Below are positions 1-7,500 of a DNA stretch of 22,847 nucleotides, in pieces. Each line of letters begins with the position of its first letter. Position 1 is the stretch's first letter. Made by a program: the position numbers and the translations under genes. The notes below the pieces were generated by a model that worked only from the letters and a program-made list of their open reading frames with translations, was not told where the DNA came from and did no database searches. Source of the DNA: a virus; the IMG/VR virus record IMGVR_UViG_3300044972_000612, positions 1 through 22,847 of that record; one strand, 5' to 3'.

Positions 1-380
1 CCCAACTCCGTGCCAGTGAGTCCAATGGTTGCCACCGTGGGAAGGAACTGATCTGCGGTGAGTCCACCCAAAGCGAGTCCGTTAATAGGAGTCGGAGTAT
101 ACTGCGACTGCACAACCTGCTCATTCATGTTGAATGTGCCTGTGATTACACCATTCAGTATCTGTTCTGTTACAGGACTAATAGAAATTTGCTCAGATGC
201 AGTGGTTCCATCAGACAGAGTAATGGTTTGGGTTGTGCTTTGTCCTCTGATATCCTCATCCACAATGATTGCGTATTGACCAGAAGGAATAGAAGACGGA
301 TTAAACGAATTAGGATCGTATCCGAATTGCTCGGAAACAATTTCACCACGCTTGTTTAGTGTTACTAGTTTTTTATTCAT
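1..380 (-). CDS. Unrecognised protein, N-terminal part only
   Basis: This is the first 126 codons of a gene that continues past the left edge of the window. It has no stop in the visible part. The protein starts MNKKLVTLNKRGEIVSEQFG and continues with low-complexity Thr/Ser/Gln-rich sequence (for example QTITLSDGTTASEQISISPV). I do not recognise a family. The ATG at 380 is chosen because it follows the TGA of the beta-helix gene by 13 bases and has a GAGA-type ribosome binding site 5 to 6 bases upstream (ACGAGAACTCTATG). Its position at the end of a fibre/spike block and its polar, beta-prone composition suggest another virion structural protein, but that is inference from context. There is no signal peptide or membrane segment in the visible part. 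Confidence 0.75.
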   Translation of the reverse strand, partial: MNKKLVTLNKRGEIVSEQFGYDPNSFNPSSIPSGQYAIIVDEDIRGQSTTQTITLSDGTTASEQISISPVTEQILNGVITGTFNMNEQVVQSQYTPTPINGLALGGLTADQFLPTVATIGLTGTEL

Positions 381-393
381 AGAGTTCTCGTAA

Positions 394-3300
394 TCAATTC
401 GTGATAGATCCACCCTTGGTTAGAATCGCAGAGTATGTGTTTCCTTCTGGGGGAACTGCTCCATTTAAGCCAATATTTGTTGGTGCAGCAATGTAATTGT
501 GTTCGGCACCACTTCCATCTCCCAACCAGGTTCGTGTTGTGGGTGCACCATATAGATACCGATTATTAGTAGTAGATGGTGATCGAGTCATAATTTTTTG
601 AGGAGTTGTTCGAGAATCAGAGATAGTTCTAGTTCCTGTTGCAGCAGCAGTAGCGGGTACTTCTGAAGCCAGCGATCCATCACTAACAATCACTGATTTT
701 TGATGTGATCCAAACACAGCGTACTGCTGTAGTCCCTGTGCTCCTGTCGTTTGCATATTAGCAGTTCCGCCATCAAACGCAAACATTGAACCTGATCCAC
801 TCAAGTAAATACTACTTCCTGAATCCGCACGGAGCATAGACTCAGGGGTAGTTGATTGATAATGAGATCCCCATTTTGCTCCGCCAAGAGTAGTCCACAA
901 ACCCAAACCCGTTCCCGAAGGATCCTCAAGCAACTTTCCTGCTGGATGAGTCACTGCGTATATTCGACCAAAAGACGCAAAAGATACTTTGTCAACAAGC
1001 ACTAGAGGAGTAGCAGATCTACCATTATTAACTCCACGACTAGGATCATCCTGAAGAGGATGCTTAACAAACAGTGCACCCACGGTGGCTGTACTGTTTT
1101 CAGAAACCCGCAGGGCTTTTCCTCCGAATCCAGTAATAGACAAATTTCCAACCATTGGTACACCTTCTACTATATCGTAGGGGGAATTACCCAAGGATGG
1201 ATTCCCCGCAAGAGCACGAGTACTGCCAACAATAAGTGAAGAATTTCTACGAACATCAACAGGAGAGTATCCTCCGTTGTAAATAACTAGACTTTTTTCT
1301 ATATGCATACTAGAACCGTCTCGGATTCGCACCGCTCCACTAGAGTAGTTTCCCCAAACGGATTCAACATCCCACCCCCAAGAATATAGTAAATTAAAAT
1401 ATGTAGCAGCATTGCCTGTGCTTAATGCACCATTTGGCATAGTATCGTATCCAATGGTTACACCGTTTGCACCCTGCACGGAAACACTCGATCTACCAAT
1501 AGTAATAGAAGCAGAAACACCCGATAAGGTCATATCTTTATAGAATCTAACACTAAATGTTCCTCCTACTCCAACAGTAATTCCCCTACTAATGTCAGCA
1601 AGGCTCATATAACTCAGTCCGTGTGGTGCTGTTTTTATTCCGAGCAGATTGATATATTGATACGAAGTTGCATGGACTGTATTAGGTGCAATCAGCGCAG
1701 CAGTACCAGCGGTGCTTCCAGTAAGTAGTGTTCCTGATGATACTACTCCTGAGTTACTAACACTATAGCAGTATCCAATTTCTACTTCGGATTCACCTGA
1801 AGGCTGCATAAACAGTTTAGCAACAGGAAAAGTCTTCCAGTAGTTACTTCCACCATAAGCAATTGCGTGAGCCGTTTCTCCTGACCCCGCAGTCATACCA
1901 AAAAACACAGGAATCCAAAGTCTAGCCAGGAATTGGGGAGCATCACCCGCACCGCTGTATTGCAGTGAACCTGCCCTGAATTCTGTGCCTGTTAACTCCA
2001 CCCCACGAGCAATTGAAGAAATATAGCACCCGCTTTGTCTTAAATCAAAGGCTAATTCGTTGTTTAATACGGCACCGCTTGTGAAATCTATGGTGCAGTT
2101 TTTTGCTACAATTCCGCGAGTTACTTGCGTTGTGCATATAACAGGAGAATTGTCTAGAGTGTTTTGTATTGCATATGCCCCCCCATTATGAAGGGTGCCA
2201 GTGGCTCCCATTTTATCCCAATAGGCAGTAATAATACTGTTGTGCCCAGACACTGCTGTATTCATACCGTAGAATCCTAAATGTCGAATTGCTACTTTTG
2301 CGTTTTCAAAATAGATTCCTGTTCCAAGATTCGAAGAACCAAACGCACTAACCAATCCTTGAGATGTATTCAAAACCGATCCAGTGGTTCCGTTGATGCC
2401 AACAAACGGCTCTGCATTGCTTGCAAAGAATAGATTGCGTAAGGCTTTCAGTGTTCCGTTTTTCAAAAACAAAGTTCCAGTTGTAGAAAGACTTCCACCA
2501 CCAGTCACATCAAACCCAGCAGAAATACGAATAACAACAGGATAAGTGGAAAGCAAATATGTGTCTAGAGTGTTGTGCGATACACCAGGATTTGCTGGAT
2601 ACAACACGGTGCCTTGTGCAGAACTTTTCCACGGATAAGGACTAGCCTGTACAGCATCAGTTGGACCGTAATACCCGTTTGGTTGCGAGTACTGCGGTTC
2701 AGGGTAATTGCTTGCAATCCCGCCCCACGAGATAGTGTTGTTTACTCCTGCTTTACCACCACCCCAAGTCAATCCAGGACACCGAGTGTCTATATTTGGG
2801 TTTTGAAACTGAACTTGTAGCACCGCAGTATTTGTTGTGGCTCCAATGATTCGTCCAATTCCTAGAACTGCCAGCGAGTCTTCGTATGAGACTCCGTGAT
2901 TAAAGAAATTATCACCTGCATATTCTACAGAGTATGCACTCGCACGATAATTAGTGGTGTTGATTCCATTGGACTCAGCATAACCGTGTGCAGGAGTATT
3001 TAATGGTGCATTAGTAATAGTGAAATACATTCCCTGATCGGTACTGGTGAACCCGTGCATGGTGACACCACCCACAGTTGCAGTAAGACCATCAAATAGC
3101 CGAATGTTGGCAGTATGTCCACCGCCAGCAAAACTATCAATGTTCCAAGTGTAGTTCTCTACTTGCCACAGGTATCGCTGTTTGAATTCCGCAGGATCCC
3201 CCTCAATAATAAGGTTTCCGCCCTGTGGGTGGTACAGGTCTACATTGCTAGTAATAGTATATTCACCACGCAGAAAGCGAATGTACAGGATGGCACTTCC

Positions 3301-3483
3301 CACAATTGTATAAGTACGAGCAACATCCATACACTTTTGCAGAGTGCGGTACGGATTTGCCAGACTGCCGTTTCCTGTGCCGTCATTGCCGCTTGGTGAC
3401 AAATAGATCACCGAATCGGTGGCAAGCACCTTTAACTGCTCTAGTGCTGGATTACTTGGATACGGAAGTGCTGATTGTGCCAT
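394..3483 (-). CDS. Predicted right-handed beta-helix tailspike protein (1029 aa)
   Basis: Residues 26-100 have the usual opening of pectate-lyase-like/DUF1565 beta-helix proteins: VIYLSPSGNDGTGNGSLANP, then YRTLQKCMDVA, then short strands such as ILYIRFLRGEYTI and NLIIEGD. A long body of short beta-strand, Gly/Asn/Ser-rich rungs follows to about residue 900 (for example AIRHLGFYGMN, NCTIDFTSGA, GVELTGTEF). The last 110 residues (TISDSRTTPQKIMTRSPSTT onward) look like a separate C-terminal tip. In phages such proteins are usually trimeric spikes that bind or degrade surface polysaccharide. No catalytic residues can be assigned, so a depolymerase activity is only possible. The ATG at 3483 has AGGA 7 bases upstream. 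It is the only gene here with a sizeable leader (57 bases) and a CATAAATA late-promoter candidate, so it may be transcribed independently and strongly. It ends with TGA, while the other complete genes here end with TAA. Confidence 0.8.
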   Translation of the reverse strand: MAQSALPYPSNPALEQLKVLATDSVIYLSPSGNDGTGNGSLANPYRTLQKCMDVARTYTIVGSAILYIRFLRGEYTITSNVDLYHPQGGNLIIEGDPAEFKQRYLWQVENYTWNIDSFAGGGHTANIRLFDGLTATVGGVTMHGFTSTDQGMYFTITNAPLNTPAHGYAESNGINTTNYRASAYSVEYAGDNFFNHGVSYEDSLAVLGIGRIIGATTNTAVLQVQFQNPNIDTRCPGLTWGGGKAGVNNTISWGGIASNYPEPQYSQPNGYYGPTDAVQASPYPWKSSAQGTVLYPANPGVSHNTLDTYLLSTYPVVIRISAGFDVTGGGSLSTTGTLFLKNGTLKALRNLFFASNAEPFVGINGTTGSVLNTSQGLVSAFGSSNLGTGIYFENAKVAIRHLGFYGMNTAVSGHNSIITAYWDKMGATGTLHNGGAYAIQNTLDNSPVICTTQVTRGIVAKNCTIDFTSGAVLNNELAFDLRQSGCYISSIARGVELTGTEFRAGSLQYSGAGDAPQFLARLWIPVFFGMTAGSGETAHAIAYGGSNYWKTFPVAKLFMQPSGESEVEIGYCYSVSNSGVVSSGTLLTGSTAGTAALIAPNTVHATSYQYINLLGIKTAPHGLSYMSLADISRGITVGVGGTFSVRFYKDMTLSGVSASITIGRSSVSVQGANGVTIGYDTMPNGALSTGNAATYFNLLYSWGWDVESVWGNYSSGAVRIRDGSSMHIEKSLVIYNGGYSPVDVRRNSSLIVGSTRALAGNPSLGNSPYDIVEGVPMVGNLSITGFGGKALRVSENSTATVGALFVKHPLQDDPSRGVNNGRSATPLVLVDKVSFASFGRIYAVTHPAGKLLEDPSGTGLGLWTTLGGAKWGSHYQSTTPESMLRADSGSSIYLSGSGSMFAFDGGTANMQTTGAQGLQQYAVFGSHQKSVIVSDGSLASEVPATAAATGTRTISDSRTTPQKIMTRSPSTTNNRYLYGAPTTRTWLGDGSGAEHNYIAAPTNIGLNGAVPPEGNTYSAILTKGGSITN

Positions 3484-3511
3484 TTAGGATTCCTGTGTGC
3501 GAGTCTACTGC

Positions 3512-3519
3512 TATTTATG
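3512..3519 (-). promoter_or_regulatory. Candidate T4-type late promoter, CATAAATA
   Basis: On the minus strand the octamer CATAAATA lies in the 57-base gap between the 339-aa and 1029-aa genes. T4 late promoters have TATAAATA at -10, and T4-like cyanophages tolerate any base at the first position. The octamer ends 28 bases before the ATG at 3483, which would give a leader of about 20 bases containing the AGGA ribosome binding site. It is the only non-coding stretch over 20 bases in the window, which strengthens the call. No -35 box is expected for this class. Confidence 0.6.
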
Positions 3520-3540
3520 CTTCCACTTTACATATCACAG

Positions 3541-4560
3541 TTACGATTGCTGTCCATAATATTGATTCGGAGCAAACTTGAGAATCATGTAATGCTTATA
3601 AAATGTCCCGCCAGGACCCGATGTGGGCAAAGTATATGTTCTCGTTAATCCTGATAAATTGGTATAAAACAAAAATCCTGTAGCCCCTCCACTCCATCTT
3701 TTACCCTGAACAAAATTAGGTAAAATATTACCTGCTGCATTAGATAATGGCATATTCACAGTCTCGTTAAAGGGGGCATCTCCATTTAGATTGGTGCCAG
3801 CATTGGTAGACCATCCAACAAGACATATATCTCCTTGTTCTAGAGTTACAGGATCACCCGTATTTACCCATGTAGCATAAGGGGCTGCTGCCGTCCACTT
3901 ACCAGGAATAAGAAAAGCACCTCCTATTTGCTGATTATCACCACCGAGTGCAGGAAATATGCAACTAGCCTGTGTAATGGCTGTTAACCGACTAGAAGTA
4001 CCAACAGCGGGAGTAAGACCAGTATTATAAACGGAAAACTGACACAGCCCATAACTGTTTGGAGTAACTACAGTTGAAGTAACCCTAGTATCATATGTTG
4101 GAGTAATGGTTATACCATCTCCATTTATTTGGTGTGCTGTGATTGCAGAATTTATTCCAGCACCATCTCCGCCAAAAAACCACACCACAGTATTTTCTAC
4201 ACAATGTTTAAGATTAGCGGCTACACTGCTTGTAATATTACTAGGTGTAAAGGCATATGTTTCCGCTCCTAGATCGGCACCATCAAGAAGAGATGCATAT
4301 TTTAATACAGGAGTACCGATTGCTCCAGAATCATTCAAACCCCTTCTGTACACACCACCAGAAGATGCAAAAAATGTTGCAATTTCCGTTTTAGTAGCGT
4401 GTCGAGTCTTTCCCCGTAAATTATTCAAACTTATAGTACCACTCGTAGGAACACCAACATCGGCTTTATAATACTCATTAATTGCAATGGGATTGCTGCC
4501 ACCAAATTCAGTTTGTACCTGAGTTAAAGAAATAGGATCTGGAGATGAGGGCGTTGCCAT
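3541..4560 (-). CDS. Virion protein with a short phage N-terminal module (339 aa)
   Basis: Residues 10-51 (ISLTQVQTEFGGSNPIAINE, then YYKADVGVPTSGTISLNNLR) resemble, from memory, a short module that opens many small virion proteins of aquatic T4-like phages, with the pattern QTEFGG-NPI-I-EYY...VP-SGTISL-D/N. I infer that it anchors different C-terminal domains to the particle. The remaining 285 residues are not recognised. They are beta-rich with aromatic strands (GDICLVGWSTNAG, HYMILKFAPN at the C-terminus) and no membrane segment, and may be a lectin-like or other adhesive domain. The ATG shares one base with the TAA of the upstream fibre gene (TAATG), and AGGAG lies 10 bases upstream inside that gene, so translation is probably coupled. 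It is the last gene before the candidate late promoter. Confidence 0.75.
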   Translation of the reverse strand: MATPSSPDPISLTQVQTEFGGSNPIAINEYYKADVGVPTSGTISLNNLRGKTRHATKTEIATFFASSGGVYRRGLNDSGAIGTPVLKYASLLDGADLGAETYAFTPSNITSSVAANLKHCVENTVVWFFGGDGAGINSAITAHQINGDGITITPTYDTRVTSTVVTPNSYGLCQFSVYNTGLTPAVGTSSRLTAITQASCIFPALGGDNQQIGGAFLIPGKWTAAAPYATWVNTGDPVTLEQGDICLVGWSTNAGTNLNGDAPFNETVNMPLSNAAGNILPNFVQGKRWSGGATGFLFYTNLSGLTRTYTLPTSGPGGTFYKHYMILKFAPNQYYGQQS

Positions 4561-7500
4561 TACTCGCTTGCTCCTGATGAAAGGGTTTCTACTTTTGCAG
4601 AGAGACTATCAACCTTTGCATTGAGTTCCTTGATGGCTTGCACAAGCAGACCCACCAAGTTGCCGTATGCAAGGGAATAGTATCCGTCCGCATTTGTACT
4701 GACGGCTTCAGGCAGAACAGCAAGAACATCCTGTGCAATAAGTCCAGTTCTGCGTTGCTGTGTTGCTTTGTCAGTGAACAGCACACCATTCAGAGTGAGT
4801 GTTTTGCTCAAACCGTTTTCAATGGTGGAAATGTTTTCCTTGCTGCGTATATCAGAGAACGCAGTAATATTTGCAGTACTGGTAATCTCTCCCTGAGCAT
4901 ATAAAGCGTAAGTGTTATTGTACCCCAATATTCCGTAAACCGCCAGATTATTTGATGCTCCTATTACAGCACCAACGGCTCCTGGATTTGCTTTGGAAGC
5001 AATCGTATAACTACTGTAGAGATCAGTGGTTCCATCGAATACAGAAAGTCTCGTTAGTTTACTCAGACCAGTTACATTCTGCGTAGCAGTAGTAATACCA
5101 CCCGATGTAACTATGCTTCCAGTCACATTCACGTTTCCAGTATTGTTGAGTACGCCAGTATTGGTGAGGGTTCCAGTATTGGTGAGGGTTCCAGTATTGG
5201 TGAGGGGACCACTATGACGGAAAGTTCCTGCACCATCGAAAGAATAAGTATCTTGGTACCCCAATATTCCGTAAACCGCCAGATTATTTGCATATCCTAT
5301 TATCGCAGCGTTGGAGGGCGCGTCGGCTTTGGCAGAAATCCTACAAGCACCGTTGATATCAGCAGATCCATCTAAAACAGAAAGTCTTGTTAGTTTACTC
5401 AGACCAGTTACATTCTGCGTAGCAGTAGTAATACCACCCGCATACAGCGCACCAGCAACACCAAGACCACCTGCCACAGTAAGAGCACCTGTAGTAGTGG
5501 AAGTAGAGGCTGAGGCTACTGGTATATTAATACGACCATTGTCATAAATTACGAGTCTGTCAGTAACAGCATTGGTTGTGGTGTGTTGTGATGCAATTGC
5601 AAGCCCGTAACCAGTGTTGTCTCCACCGAAAACAATTCTATTGTAGATTGGATTTACTGAACTAGGCACAAAACTGAGTGCACCAACAGCACCCGAAGTA
5701 GTTCCATTATGAATTAAAGTACCACTCGAATCAATTCGCATACGGTTTGTTCTTGCACCAGTTTGGAACACCAAATTATTGTAGTAAGAGCCAATAATTG
5801 TGTTGCCACTAGCAGCAGGAACACCCTCAAATACAACTGATGAGTTTCCCCATTGCACCACTCCATGATTAGTACCGAGAGGAATTATACTAAAAGCACT
5901 CTGATTCTCCGAATTTCGACCGATTATACCCCCCGTGTAACCACTAGTATTTGAAACTACTTCAAGTTTGTTAACTGGTGCGTTAGTTCCAATACCAACA
6001 TTACCAATATTGCTAATCCATAAACGCTGTACATTATTAGTTATCAAAGCATGAGCATGATCTGATACTGTTCCGCTGTACGCTACACTACCACCAATGG
6101 CTGGATACGCAAATACTTGCTGCACTGCTCCATCAGTTGCAATACCCGATGGGGTATTTGCTGAGGTTACAAGGTGCAATTTATACGATGGTGTAGTTGT
6201 TCCAATACCAACATTGCCACCCGACTGGATTCGCATTCTTTCTGAGAGAACGCCGCCACTCGAAGTAGAAATTTTTAAATGTCCAGCACGATTTGCATTA
6301 TTACTATCGGTTAGTAATGCTTTTATTTCTGCAACTGGATTACGACCACCACTTAGATTGTGTCCAAATCGTAATATACCGCCAGCGTCCCCAACACTAT
6401 TTGTACTTTCAAGATTAAGAACAGGATCAGTTGAAGATAGATTCAACAAAGAATTGGGATCAGTTGTACCAATACCAACATTGTCAGCAAAAGTTGATAT
6501 AGAACCAACATTCAGTGCACCACTAATTCCTGCACCACCTGCAACTATGAGTGCACCCGAACCCGTAGAAGTGGATGATGCTGTGTCGGTTATGTTAACG
6601 AAAGTGCTTGTATTAAATCCACCACTGGTCAATTTCATACCACCACTTACATCTAGTCTAGTCGCAGTAATTCCTCCACCCACATTTAGCGCACCACCAA
6701 TTCCTACACCACCCGCACCAGTAACAACTAGAGCACCCGAAGTACTACTGGTAGATGCTATGGCAGACTGAACATCTAAACCTCCAGTGGATAGAATTGC
6801 AACTTTTGGAGTCAATGAGGCAGTTGCACCTACTGCTGATGTATGAAATCCTATTCTGCCGTTGTCGGTGAATCGAATAAATGTTTGTGCTTGTTCAGTG
6901 AATTGTCTCGTCTCCGCTGTACTTCCTGGACTTGCATTGAAATTATTACCAATACCGCTACCACTATAAGTTAATTGTGGTTCACTAGCCCACATCAGCA
7001 GTGCCGAACCTGCGCTAATACCGTTTCCAATAAAAGTTCCGCTACCTTCTCCAGAGGCAACTAGTTGTATTTTAGTATTACTGTGAAATCCTAGTGCACG
7101 AATCATATTACCGTAAGCACTAACAGTAGTATAATTTCTAGGAGTACCAAGATTCAAATTACCAGTAGAAGTAATTCCTCCTCCCGCAGAGATTCCTAAA
7201 CCCACATTAAGCGTACCCGCAATTCCCGCACCACCCGCCACCACCAGTGAACCCGAACCCGTAGAAGTAGATGTGGTATTAACAGAGGCGTTCAGACTAT
7301 TAGCCTGAAATGTTCCTGTGCTTAGAATATTACCAGAGTTTATAGTACCAGTAGTTTTAATTGCTCCTGATCCCAAATCAAGTCTAGCCGCAGTAATGCC
7401 TCCACCCACATTCAGTGCACCACCAATTCCTGCACCACCTGCCACGGTAAGAGCACCTGAAGTGATAGTTGTGGATGGGGTTGTAGCAGAAGCAGCGAGA

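Noticed and set aside
524-537. A 14-base match (AACCAGGTTCGTGT) between the tailspike gene and the LamG gene at 20820-20833
   Set aside because: It encodes a short shared peptide (TRTW) and is too short to separate common ancestry from chance in 22 kb.
3484-3540. A rho-independent terminator in the intergenic gap
   Set aside because: I found no GC-rich inverted repeat followed by a T run on the minus strand.
6097-6771. A 224-codon plus-strand open frame, rich in proline and alanine, and similar long plus-strand frames at 7318-7764 and 4106-4471
   Set aside because: They lie antisense to the fibre and 339-aa genes and mirror their Gly/Thr-rich repeats. They have no recognisable domains, and every supported gene is on the minus strand.
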